Positions 8,990 to 16,871 of a stretch of DNA of 64,000 nt are shown here, piece by piece. The DNA is from Oscillospiraceae bacterium (GTDB lineage: Bacteria > Bacillota > Clostridia > Oscillospirales > Oscillospiraceae): contig JAFPWF010000006.1 in assembly GCA_017395085.1 (NCBI GenBank), positions 39,952-103,951 of the forward strand, read 5' to 3'. Numbering within the stretch: position 1 is the first letter of the stretch; each line of letters starts with the position of its first letter. The position numbers and the translations under genes were made by a program. A model generated the notes under the pieces. That model saw only the letters and a program-made list of their open reading frames with translations. It was not told where the DNA came from and did not search any database.

Positions 8990-9472
8990 TTATTTGTGGT
9001 ATTTTGTCCCTTCCCGGATCTGGAAGCCCCGGTACAGCTGCTCCAGCAGCATCACACGGGCAAGGTGATGGGGAAAGGTCATTTTCGACATACTCAGACG
9101 CAGGTCAGCCTTTCGCTTCAGGCCGGCATCCAGACCGTAAGATCCGCCGATCACAAAGCAGATCCGAGGTTGGGCGTCCATCTCCGACCCGGTCAGGAAT
9201 TCGGAAAGATCTTCGCTGCTGTACGCTTCTCCCTCGACACACAGGCAGACAAGCTTTGAATCCTTCAGCAGGTTTTTTTCAATTTCAGACGCTTCTTTTC
9301 GCAGGGCAGCATCAATTTCAGCCTGTGAAGGCTTCGCGCTCAGGCGTTCTTCCTGCAGTTCCACCGGTTCCAGCCGGCAGAAGGCACTCAGGCGCTTCTG
9401 GTACTCTGCAACGGCCTCGGTATAAAAACGCTCCTTGAGCTTGCCGACGCAGATGAGCCGGATTCTCAGCAT
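8990..9472 (-). CDS. rlmH: 23S rRNA pseudouridine1915 N3-methyltransferase RlmH
   Basis: RlmH is a SPOUT-fold methyltransferase that modifies pseudouridine 1915 in helix 69 of 23S rRNA, working as a homodimer on 70S ribosomes. The SAM-binding knot is visible as FVIGGSYGLD, and the C-terminal signature FPHHLARVMLLEQLYRGF followed by KYHK is intact. The length of 160 residues is normal. The start MLRIRLICVGKLKE fits the family exactly. It begins about ten bases after the murA stop codon, so it probably depends on the murA transcript. Confidence 0.95.
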   Translation of the reverse strand: MLRIRLICVGKLKERFYTEAVAEYQKRLSAFCRLEPVELQEERLSAKPSQAEIDAALRKEASEIEKNLLKDSKLVCLCVEGEAYSSEDLSEFLTGSEMDAQPRICFVIGGSYGLDAGLKRKADLRLSMSKMTFPHHLARVMLLEQLYRGFQIREGTKYHK

Positions 9473-9482
9473 CCTTCAGGAT

Positions 9483-10784
9483 TCAGGACACAGAATACAG
9501 GCCGATGCGCTCGGGATCGTCATCGTCATACCGGACCGTGATGTCCGCGCCCAGAGCGTTCAGCTTTTCCACAAAGCGCTCATAACCGCGTTCGATGTAA
9601 TGCACGTCGTCAATCACCGTCGTTCCGTCGGCAATCATGCCGGCAATGACCATTGCCGCACCTGCACGCAGATCGCAGGCGTGCACCGGTGCGCCGCTCA
9701 GCCTGCGTCCGCCATCGATCACACAGACCCTTCCGTCCACCTGAATCTCCGCGCCCATCTTGCGGAGTTCATTGACATACTTGAAGCGGTTATCGTAGAT
9801 CCCTTCAGTGATGACGGAGGTCCCATTCGCCTGGCACAGCAGTACTCCGAACTGAGGCTGCATGTCGGTCGGGAAGCCGGGATAAGGCATGGTCTTCAGG
9901 TTGATGCGGCGCAGCTTCTCCGCCCCCCTGACCAGAATAGCTTCTTCATACTCTTCGATAAAGGTCCCTGTCTCACGCAGCTTTGCGCTGATGCCCTCCA
10001 AATGCTTCGGGATGATATTCGTAATCAGAACCTCGCCGCCGGTGGCAGCCGCAGCGACCATGTAGGTTCCCGCCTCAATCTGATCCGGGATAATGGAATA
10101 ACTGCCGCCATGGAGCTCATCCACGCCGTTGATCCTGATGCTGTCGGTACCTGCCCCGCGGACGTCGGCGCCCATTGAGTTCAAAAAGTTTGCAAGATCG
10201 ACAATGTGGGGCTCTCGCGCAGCGTTTTCAATCACTGTTCTGCCCTCGGCAAGCACGGCTGCAATCATGATATTCATCGTGGCGCCGACAGAAACCTTGT
10301 CCAGGTAGATGCGGGAACCGTGCAGCCTGCCGTCAAGCGCATCGGCATATACAAAACCGCCCTCGACATTGACATCGGCACCTAGGGCACGCATGCCCTT
10401 GATGTGCTGGTCGATGGGGCGAACGCCGAAATTGCAGCCGCCGGGCATTGTTGTCTTGGCGCTGCCGAAGCGGCCCAGCATGGAACCGATCAGGTAATAG
10501 GAAGCACGGATTTTGCGCATCAGCTCAAAGGGAGCATCCTGGCAGCGCGCATTCGAACAGTCGATTTCGATGGTATTTTTATTGATATAACTGACTCTGG
10601 CGCCCAGTTCGACCAGGATGGTCAACAGGGTGTCGGTATCGCTGATCTGAGGAATATTTTCAATGCGGCAGACGCCTTTTACCAAGAGCGCTGCGGGAAT
10701 GATGGCAACCGCAGCGTTTTTGGCGCCGCTGATTTCCACCTCACCACGCAGAGTCGTACCGCCGTGTATGATATACTGATCCAT
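9483..10784 (-). CDS. murA: UDP-N-acetylglucosamine 1-carboxyvinyltransferase MurA
   Basis: Catalyses the first committed step of peptidoglycan synthesis, adding enolpyruvate from PEP to UDP-GlcNAc in the cytoplasm. The EPSP-synthase-like fold shows SGAKNAA near the N-terminus (catalytic Lys) and MPGGCNFGVRPIDQHI, whose Cys matches the fosfomycin-target Cys115 of E. coli. So the enzyme looks fosfomycin-sensitive by this criterion. The chosen ATG at 10784 lies seven bases after GGGAAGG and gives 433 residues; an ATG five codons upstream is an alternative. It heads the minus-strand housekeeping run, facing the importer operon across a 459-bp gap. Confidence 0.95.
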   Translation of the reverse strand: MDQYIIHGGTTLRGEVEISGAKNAAVAIIPAALLVKGVCRIENIPQISDTDTLLTILVELGARVSYINKNTIEIDCSNARCQDAPFELMRKIRASYYLIGSMLGRFGSAKTTMPGGCNFGVRPIDQHIKGMRALGADVNVEGGFVYADALDGRLHGSRIYLDKVSVGATMNIMIAAVLAEGRTVIENAAREPHIVDLANFLNSMGADVRGAGTDSIRINGVDELHGGSYSIIPDQIEAGTYMVAAAATGGEVLITNIIPKHLEGISAKLRETGTFIEEYEEAILVRGAEKLRRINLKTMPYPGFPTDMQPQFGVLLCQANGTSVITEGIYDNRFKYVNELRKMGAEIQVDGRVCVIDGGRRLSGAPVHACDLRAGAAMVIAGMIADGTTVIDDVHYIERGYERFVEKLNALGADITVRYDDDDPERIGLYSVS

Positions 10785-11243
10785 GGAACACCTTCCCATA
10801 CTCGCTTGTGCAACACAGCACTAAATGGAAATATTACCATATAAGTGAGTTCTTGGCAAGCTATTTCCGCTTTCCGCCCATTTGCAGTTCAGTTTTCTCC
10901 CCGCTTTAGGCTAAACAAAGCGTATAAAGATACTTATATAGTATATCATATTCCTTTGTATATTTCCACAAAAAACTTCATGCAAGCGCACGGGATTCTG
11001 CTTTTATTCTTGGAAATGCCGCATTTTTCATGCAAAAAAGTTGTGAAGCACTATCATTTGTTGACATTTCAGCTTCAGATCTGCCCTCCTGCGGAACAAT
11101 CCTGCAAGACATTTCCTTTCTGCTGTTGTGTTGACAGTGTGGTGCAAATGGAGTATACTTCAAATGTTAAAAGATTGTTACAGGATTCTCCGGTTTCGGG
11201 TGTTACCGGGCCGCTGAAATAATAGAAAGATGGAGGAAATATC
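10785..11243. other. Divergent intergenic region, murA / ABC importer
   Basis: This 459-bp AT-rich gap separates the two divergent operons. The strong plus-strand promoter at 11131-11159 serves the importer. The murA side holds several A/T-rich stretches (10915-10975) that may contain its promoter, but I could not pick one pair of boxes with confidence. Short open frames here look non-coding: no ribosome sites, skewed composition. No RNA fold or repeat was recognised. Confidence 0.6.
11131..11159 (+). promoter_or_regulatory. Sigma-A promoter of the ABC importer operon
   Basis: Full-consensus TTGACA (11131-11136), 17-bp spacer, TATACT (11154-11159). Transcription should start near 11166, leaving an untranslated leader of about 80 bases before the lipoprotein gene at 11244. 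Confidence 0.8.
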
Positions 11244-12515
11244 ATGAAAAAGTATCTTGCATTGCTTCTGGCTCTCTGCATGATTGTTGCCCTGGCTGCC
11301 TGCGGCCAGTCCGCAGCGCCTGCTCAGGTCGAAGCCGCACCTGCGGAAGCCGATGCAGAACCCACGGAAGAAGAAGTGGATTACTCCGGGTATACCATCC
11401 GGATTTATTCCAACTCAAATTCCACCGAGCGCACCACCTGGCTTATCCAGGAAGCCAAGGAAGCCGGCTTTACCATCAGCATTGACGACAACAGCGTCAT
11501 CTCCGGTGATACTGCCGCCGTTCAGGCCGCCAATGAGAACAAAGACGGTGACCTGATCTTCGGTCTGAATGAGACCCGCTGGGGCCAGCTTATCAACGGT
11601 GAATATGAAAATCTGCGCATTATCGACTGGACTCCTTCCTGGGCCGGTGACGTCGGCGAGTTTGTCTATACCGGCAAGGCCTACGGCATTGTCATTCAGA
11701 ACGTCCTGATGCTCTACCGTAACGATGAGTTTGGCACTAACGGTGAAGAACTGCACTTTGACCATTGGGCCGATGTCATCAACAGCGGTTATACCTGGTA
11801 CCGTCAGAACAAAATCGGCGGCACCACCAACGCCAACATCAACTCTGCTATGCTGTATGCCTTTACTGATCCGACCTCTCCTGCCGGCGGCATTTCCATC
11901 GATGGCTGGAAGGCCCTTTGGAAATTCTGCGCAGACGGCAAGTCCGGCGGCGATGACTACAAGTACGGCTTTGACCCGCTGAACAAGGGTGATGTCGCTG
12001 TCTCCGAATTCTATTCCTCTGCCCTCTACGGCAAGATTGACGCTGCAGCTGACGGATCCGAGCATCCTCTGGTTGGTGCTCTTGAGCCGGAGAACTGGGC
12101 TCTGGTTGACATTGCCGACGGTACCTACTACATTGCCGAGTACATTGGCATCCTTGACAAAGCCGGCCGCACCGAGGAAGAGACTGCTGCTGTCAAGGCC
12201 TTTGCTGACTGGTTCGGTTCTGCCGAGGTACAGGCTGACTGGGCAGAAGAGTTCGACAGCTTCCCCTGCAACACCGAAGCTGCTGCTCTGGTTTACGGCA
12301 ATGACATCCCCTCGATCTACCAGATCCCGAACTTCGCGCTGAACACCGTGGAAGGCACTGACATGACCTATGCCGCTTATGTCGCCGCCCACAGTGCCGA
12401 ATGGACCAACATCATGACCAACCTGGGCTTCTACTGGGCTGATGCCTCCGACGCAAAGCCCGAGCCTGATTGGGACAGTCTCGACTGGGCGACTCTGACC
12501 CAGAAAGCCGAGTAA
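11244..12515 (+). CDS. ABC transporter substrate-binding lipoprotein
   Basis: Secreted binding protein of an ABC importer. The N-terminus is a lipoprotein signal peptide ending in the lipobox LAAC with Cys20, followed by an acidic Ala/Glu/Pro linker (residues 22-48). The remaining 370 residues look like a periplasmic-binding-protein fold of the spermidine/putrescine, iron(III) or 2-aminoethylphosphonate type, judged from the partner ATPase and fused permease rather than from a specific motif. A GGAGG site precedes the ATG. The gene is separated from the ATPase by a perfect hairpin, typical where the binding protein is made in excess. The substrate is not determined. Confidence 0.85.
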   Translation: MKKYLALLLALCMIVALAACGQSAAPAQVEAAPAEADAEPTEEEVDYSGYTIRIYSNSNSTERTTWLIQEAKEAGFTISIDDNSVISGDTAAVQAANENKDGDLIFGLNETRWGQLINGEYENLRIIDWTPSWAGDVGEFVYTGKAYGIVIQNVLMLYRNDEFGTNGEELHFDHWADVINSGYTWYRQNKIGGTTNANINSAMLYAFTDPTSPAGGISIDGWKALWKFCADGKSGGDDYKYGFDPLNKGDVAVSEFYSSALYGKIDAAADGSEHPLVGALEPENWALVDIADGTYYIAEYIGILDKAGRTEEETAAVKAFADWFGSAEVQADWAEEFDSFPCNTEAAALVYGNDIPSIYQIPNFALNTVEGTDMTYAAYVAAHSAEWTNIMTNLGFYWADASDAKPEPDWDSLDWATLTQKAE

Positions 12516-12534
12516 ACAAGTGTTAATTCTCATC

Positions 12535-12565
12535 AATGGCGAGTTGGAACCTCCAACTCGCCATT
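12535..12565 (+). terminator. Perfect hairpin between binding protein and ATPase genes
   Basis: A 14-bp perfect stem (12535-12548 with 12552-12565) and a 3-base loop. It is not followed by a T tract, so it is more likely a 3' mRNA-stabilising or partial terminator element that raises binding-protein yield over the downstream genes. Confidence 0.6.
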
Positions 12566-12634
12566 GTGCATCCGCTCTGCAGCGGCGTATGATTTAATAC
12601 GTAACCCCACTGAAAAGTCACAAGGAGTTCCGCC

Positions 12635-13672
12635 ATGATTCAGCTTAATGACATCGTCGTCAAATTCGGCGATTTTACTGCCCTTCACAACATCAACGTG
12701 CATGTGAAAGAGGGAGAGTTTTTCACCTTCCTCGGCCCATCCGGCTGCGGTAAAACCACCACGCTGCGTACCGTCACCGGCTTTATTGAACCGGTTTCCG
12801 GCTCCGTCGTCGTTAAGGGCAGGGACATCACCCATGTTCCCATTGAGGACCGCAATATTGGCATTGTCTTCCAGAGCTATGCGCTTTTCCCCACTATGAC
12901 CGTATATGACAACATTGCCTTCGGTCTGAAGATCAAGAAGTTCAAGAAGAATGAGATTGACAGAAAAGTCCGCGAGATTGCAAGAAAGGTGGATCTTTCG
13001 GATGAGCAATTGATGAAAGCAGTATCTCAGCTTTCTGGCGGCCAGCAGCAGCGTGTGGCCATCGCCCGTGCCCTGGTTACCGGGCCCGCCATCATCTGCA
13101 TGGATGAACCTCTTTCCAACCTCGACGCCAAGCTCCGCGTCCAGCTTCGCAACGAACTGAAGCAGATGCAGAAGGACTTCGGCATCACCACCATCTACGT
13201 CACGCACGACCAGGAAGAAGCCCTGACGCTTTCCGACCGGATTGCGGTCTTCAACAAGGGCTACATTGAACAGATCGGTACGCCGAACGAGGTCTACAAC
13301 TTCTCTAAGACTGAGTTCGTGTGCAACTTCATCGGCGATATCAACCGTCTTTCGGACGAGGTGGTGCAGAAAGCAGCTGATGTCGGCGCCACTCTGAAGG
13401 TCAGCGACCACAACTACATCCGACTGGAGCGCCTGCACGTCAACACGGATGCATCGGAAGGCCAGGTCTCGCTGCCGGGCATTGTCACCAGCCGCGAATA
13501 CTACGGACTGTACATCAAGTACTACATCGACCTGGGTTATCAGACTGTCAAGGTCATTGAGAAGAACGACGGCGTTCGAATCTATGAAGAAGGCCAGGAG
13601 GTCAACGTAGTTTTCGACCCGCGCGACGTAATGGCATATCCCCCTGAGGATGAAACCGAGGTGGCCAAATGA
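12635..13672 (+). CDS. ABC transporter ATP-binding protein (PotA/FbpC/MalK type)
   Basis: Nucleotide-binding subunit of the importer. Walker A GPSGCGKT (34-41), Q-loop Gln80, signature LSGGQQQR (133-140) and Walker B ICMDEP (about 154-159) are all intact, followed by the switch His in VTHDQEEA. Residues from about 240 to the end form the extra C-terminal (TOBE-like) domain that marks the PotA/FbpC/MalK branch. An AAGGAG site precedes the ATG. The stop overlaps the permease start by four bases, so the two are translationally coupled. It energises the permease encoded next. Confidence 0.92.
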   Translation: MIQLNDIVVKFGDFTALHNINVHVKEGEFFTFLGPSGCGKTTTLRTVTGFIEPVSGSVVVKGRDITHVPIEDRNIGIVFQSYALFPTMTVYDNIAFGLKIKKFKKNEIDRKVREIARKVDLSDEQLMKAVSQLSGGQQQRVAIARALVTGPAIICMDEPLSNLDAKLRVQLRNELKQMQKDFGITTIYVTHDQEEALTLSDRIAVFNKGYIEQIGTPNEVYNFSKTEFVCNFIGDINRLSDEVVQKAADVGATLKVSDHNYIRLERLHVNTDASEGQVSLPGIVTSREYYGLYIKYYIDLGYQTVKVIEKNDGVRIYEEGQEVNVVFDPRDVMAYPPEDETEVAK

Positions 13673-15579
13673 GTCTCAACCAGGAACGGAAGCTCCAGCC
13701 CGAGCTGATTCTGAGGATTTTCGGGGTTGCCTTCTTTGCCTACCTTTTCTTCGGCTTCATGCTTCTCCCCTGTCTGAACACCTTAACCAGCATCTTCAAC
13801 ACCAAGAACGCCGCAGGAGAACGTGATGCTTTCGCGGTCATCCGCTTCTTCCTGGCGGGCAGCATGGGCAAATACGTCTGGAACTCTCTGAAGCTGGCAG
13901 TCCTGCTTGTGATCACGGTCAACGTGGTCGGCATCTCAATTGTCCTGCTGACCGAGTATTTTGACATCAAGGGTGCAAAGATTCTCCGAATGGGCTATAT
14001 GACCACCATGATTTATAGCGGTGTCGCGCTTGTCACAGGTTATATGTTTCTCTACGCCAGCGACGGCATCCTGACCACCGCACTGAAGAACTCCTTCCCG
14101 AATGTAAACCCGACGTGGTTCTCCGGTTTCAACGCGGTACTGTTCACCATGACCTTTGCCTGCACTTCAAACCACATGCTGTTTCTGCGCAACGCCATCC
14201 GCGGCCTTGATTACAACACAGTGGAAGCTGCCCGCAACATGGGTGCCAAGCCATTCAAGGTGCTGTGGAAGGTGGTTTTCCCCACGCTGATCCCGACGAT
14301 GTTCTCTCTCACCGTTATGACCTTTATTACCGGTCTTTGTGCCATGTCGGCCCCGACCCTGCTGGGCTACGACTCCATCAACCCCGAGATCGTCCGTCTG
14401 GCCGGTTCTTCGTCTGCTGACGAAGCCTTCCCGCAGGCGCGTGCTGCTCTTCTCAGCATTATTCTGGCGATGTTCACCATCGTCCTGCTGACGGTGCTGT
14501 CTGCCTACGAGCGCAAGGGTCACTATCTGTCGGTTTCCAAAACGAAGGCTAAGCTGCAAAAGCAGAAAATCACAAATCCGGTCTGGAACGTGCTGGCGCA
14601 CATCTACGCCTATGTTCTGTTTATCATCTACATGACACCGGTGGTCATGATCATCATCTTCTCCTTCCAGACTTACAGCGCCATCCGCCTGAAAAAACTG
14701 GATCTGTCGCATTGGACTCTCGTCAACTACTTCGGTCAGGAGGATTACCAGTACCTGACCAGCCGCGGCAAATACAAAACCCGTGTGGGATCGATATCGG
14801 GCGTATTTGCAAACGAGGCCACCTTGGGCGGCATCAAGCTCAGCTTCATCCTTTCCGCACTTGCTGCTGCGCTGGCCTGTGTTGTGGTGGTGGTAGCCTG
14901 CAACTACATTTTCAAGAAGCGCAACAAAAAGACCGGCATTGTCCTGGAATATGCGCTGTTGTTTCCCTGGCTGCTGCCCACCATCCTGATCTGCTACTCC
15001 TATCGGACCTACTTCAACAGCAATGATGTTTGGTATGTCGGGAACCAGAATCTCTACTACGCGCAAAATGTCCGATTCCTGATTGTAATGGCATATATGG
15101 TGACAAAGCTTCCCTTCTCGCTGCGTATGATCAAAGCATCGTTCTATTCGATTGACGAGGAACTGGAGGACGCTGCGCGGAATCTCGGCGCCGGAGGGCT
15201 GAGGACTTTCCTGAAGGTAAAACTCCCTATCATCCTCCCGAGCGTTCTGGCCGTCTTCGCGTTGAACTTCAATGCTCTCTTCACCGAGTACGATATGTCC
15301 GCTACGTTTGCCAGCACCTACGGCACCAGCTATGCCATGGTTATTCAGGCCATGTGCGCCGATGAGGGTCTGTACGGCTACAATGTGAATGCTTCGGGCC
15401 GCCGCTGTGCCTCGACTGTATTCATCATGATTGTTTCGGGTATCATCCTGTACCTGGTATACGGTGTCGGCGCACGCGATCTGGGCGAGCGTCTCGAGGC
15501 ACGCGACCGCCGCCGCAAACGGCGTGAGAAGATCGCATCGGTCTTTGGCGGCAAAAAGAACGCCGTAAAATCCGCATGA
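13669..15579 (+). CDS. ABC transporter permease, two fused domains
   Basis: A 636-residue membrane protein containing two binding-protein-dependent permease domains in tandem. The first spans about residues 20-290, the second about 305-620, with a charged linker rich in Lys around 285-300. Each half carries an EAA-like loop (VEAARNMGAKPFKVLWKVVFP in the first, LEDAARNLGAGG in the second) that contacts the ATPase. This fused layout is characteristic of iron(III) FbpB/SfuB, thiamine ThiP and aminoethylphosphonate permeases, though this one is longer than usual. The tail is strongly basic. It overlaps the ATPase gene upstream and the HAD gene downstream by four bases each. Confidence 0.9.
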   Translation: MSLNQERKLQPELILRIFGVAFFAYLFFGFMLLPCLNTLTSIFNTKNAAGERDAFAVIRFFLAGSMGKYVWNSLKLAVLLVITVNVVGISIVLLTEYFDIKGAKILRMGYMTTMIYSGVALVTGYMFLYASDGILTTALKNSFPNVNPTWFSGFNAVLFTMTFACTSNHMLFLRNAIRGLDYNTVEAARNMGAKPFKVLWKVVFPTLIPTMFSLTVMTFITGLCAMSAPTLLGYDSINPEIVRLAGSSSADEAFPQARAALLSIILAMFTIVLLTVLSAYERKGHYLSVSKTKAKLQKQKITNPVWNVLAHIYAYVLFIIYMTPVVMIIIFSFQTYSAIRLKKLDLSHWTLVNYFGQEDYQYLTSRGKYKTRVGSISGVFANEATLGGIKLSFILSALAAALACVVVVVACNYIFKKRNKKTGIVLEYALLFPWLLPTILICYSYRTYFNSNDVWYVGNQNLYYAQNVRFLIVMAYMVTKLPFSLRMIKASFYSIDEELEDAARNLGAGGLRTFLKVKLPIILPSVLAVFALNFNALFTEYDMSATFASTYGTSYAMVIQAMCADEGLYGYNVNASGRRCASTVFIMIVSGIILYLVYGVGARDLGERLEARDRRRKRREKIASVFGGKKNAVKSA

Positions 15580-16199
15580 CAAAAAACATCATTTTCGATA
15601 TGGGCGGCGTCCTGATCTACTGGGACCCCAAAAAGATTGTCGCCTCATGCGGGCTGGACAAGGCAGACAGTGCCATGCTGCTGCGTGAAGTTTTCTACGG
15701 CTTCGAATGGGCAGCCATGGACCACGGCCTGATGACCCAGCCGGAAGGCTACGCGCGCATCTGCCGCCGTCTGCCCGAGCGTCTGCATACAGCCGCTTCT
15801 TTCTGTGTGTTCGACTGGTGGAAGCCGCCGCTGGACCCGGTAAACGGGATGGCAGACCTTGTGCGGGAACTCAAGGCCTTGGAATACGGTATTTACCTGC
15901 TTTCCAACGCCACTTCTCCGCTGCATGAGTACTTTCACCGCATCCCGGGGTCCGAGTGCTTTGACGGGAAACTCGTCTCTGCCGATGTGAAGTTGCTGAA
16001 ACCGCAGCATGAGATTTACGAAGCGTTGTTTGATACCTTCTCTCTGCGGCCGGAAGAAAGCTTTTTCATTGACGACAGCCCGCTGAACCTTGACGGGGCT
16101 TATGCGGTGGGGCTGCCCGGCACAGTCTTTTTCAATAATATGTCACGTCTGCGTGCCGAACTGCGCGAAGCCGGTATTCCGGTGAAGTCACGATCCTGA
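15576..16199 (+). CDS. HAD-superfamily hydrolase (subfamily IA, YihX-like)
   Basis: Cytoplasmic phosphatase-like protein, 207 residues. The nucleophile motif is FDMGGVL with Asp8; the second Asp of the usual DxD is Gly, as in YihX-type relatives. Motif II is SNAT, motif III Lys lies in KLLKPQHEIYE, and motif IV is FFIDDSPLN. YihX itself hydrolyses glucose 1-phosphate. Four-base overlap with the permease gene suggests that it acts on something derived from the imported compound, for example a phosphorylated product, but this is inference. Confidence 0.85.
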   Translation: MTKNIIFDMGGVLIYWDPKKIVASCGLDKADSAMLLREVFYGFEWAAMDHGLMTQPEGYARICRRLPERLHTAASFCVFDWWKPPLDPVNGMADLVRELKALEYGIYLLSNATSPLHEYFHRIPGSECFDGKLVSADVKLLKPQHEIYEALFDTFSLRPEESFFIDDSPLNLDGAYAVGLPGTVFFNNMSRLRAELREAGIPVKSRS

Positions 16200-16203
16200 T
16201 CCC

Positions 16204-16737
16204 ATGATAACTTCTCTTTCCAACAAAACACCGTCGGATGGTTTCTCCTCCGACGGTTACATTACCGACCAGGACTGCTTTTCCACCGTCCGGTACCGCA
16301 CCATGTCTGCCAGCAACAACGGCTGCGGGTTTATTGCGGCCTACAATGTCCGTCATGCTCTCGGTCATACAGTAAACTGGGACGAGGTCCGTGCGGAACT
16401 GGACACAATGCATACGCTGCGGATCCCGGGGCCGACTCTGATGCGCGTGATGCGGGATTATCTGAACAAGTATGTTCCCGGTTGGATCGAAACAGTCGGG
16501 CGGGAAGGGGCAATTGCCGCCGCCGCAAAAAGCCGGGCCGGCATGTTCCGCTACCAAGAAGGGTATACTCCCCATTTTGTCAGCTTTGTGAGGCAGGGTG
16601 ACGGCAGATTTCGCTTTTTTAATGTGGACGACGGTCTGGAAGACTTCACCGCGACCATGGAACAGTTTGGCCGGGGGCACTTACTCCGCGGCACGGTGAT
16701 TGCAATGACTGTTCCGTACACATCTGCCGAACCGTAG
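16204..16737 (+). CDS. Putative C39-like papain-fold cysteine protease
   Basis: I do not recognise a named family with certainty. The 177-residue protein has features of a small papain-like fold: Cys41 in NNGCGFIAAYNVRHALG at the start of a helix, His124 in YTPHFVSF followed by a beta-strand pattern, and Asn140 in FFNVDDG. These match the Cys-His-Asn/Asp order of C39/BtrH-like proteins. No signal peptide is seen, so it would act in the cytoplasm, perhaps as an acyltransferase or peptidase. It follows the HAD gene after four bases and closes the importer operon. Its ribosome site is weak, which fits coupled translation. Confidence 0.6.
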   Translation: MITSLSNKTPSDGFSSDGYITDQDCFSTVRYRTMSASNNGCGFIAAYNVRHALGHTVNWDEVRAELDTMHTLRIPGPTLMRVMRDYLNKYVPGWIETVGREGAIAAAAKSRAGMFRYQEGYTPHFVSFVRQGDGRFRFFNVDDGLEDFTATMEQFGRGHLLRGTVIAMTVPYTSAEP

Positions 16738-16806
16738 AAAAATGATTCAGCTGAGGGCGCGGAGCCAAGCGACCACATTCCCGTTTAATTACGCATTTTA
16801 TGCAGA

Positions 16807-16846
16807 AACACAGAGGCAAAGCGGATAACCGCTCTGCCTCTGTGTT
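16807..16846. terminator. Terminator between convergent genes
   Basis: Long hairpin (stem 16807-16824 with 16829-16846, one side-loop), loop ATAA, followed on the plus strand by CTTTTACAGTTTTATT. It ends the importer operon and probably also the minus-strand surface-protein gene whose stop codon lies at 16872. Confidence 0.8.
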
Positions 16847-16871
16847 CTTTTACAGTTTTATTGAACTGGTT

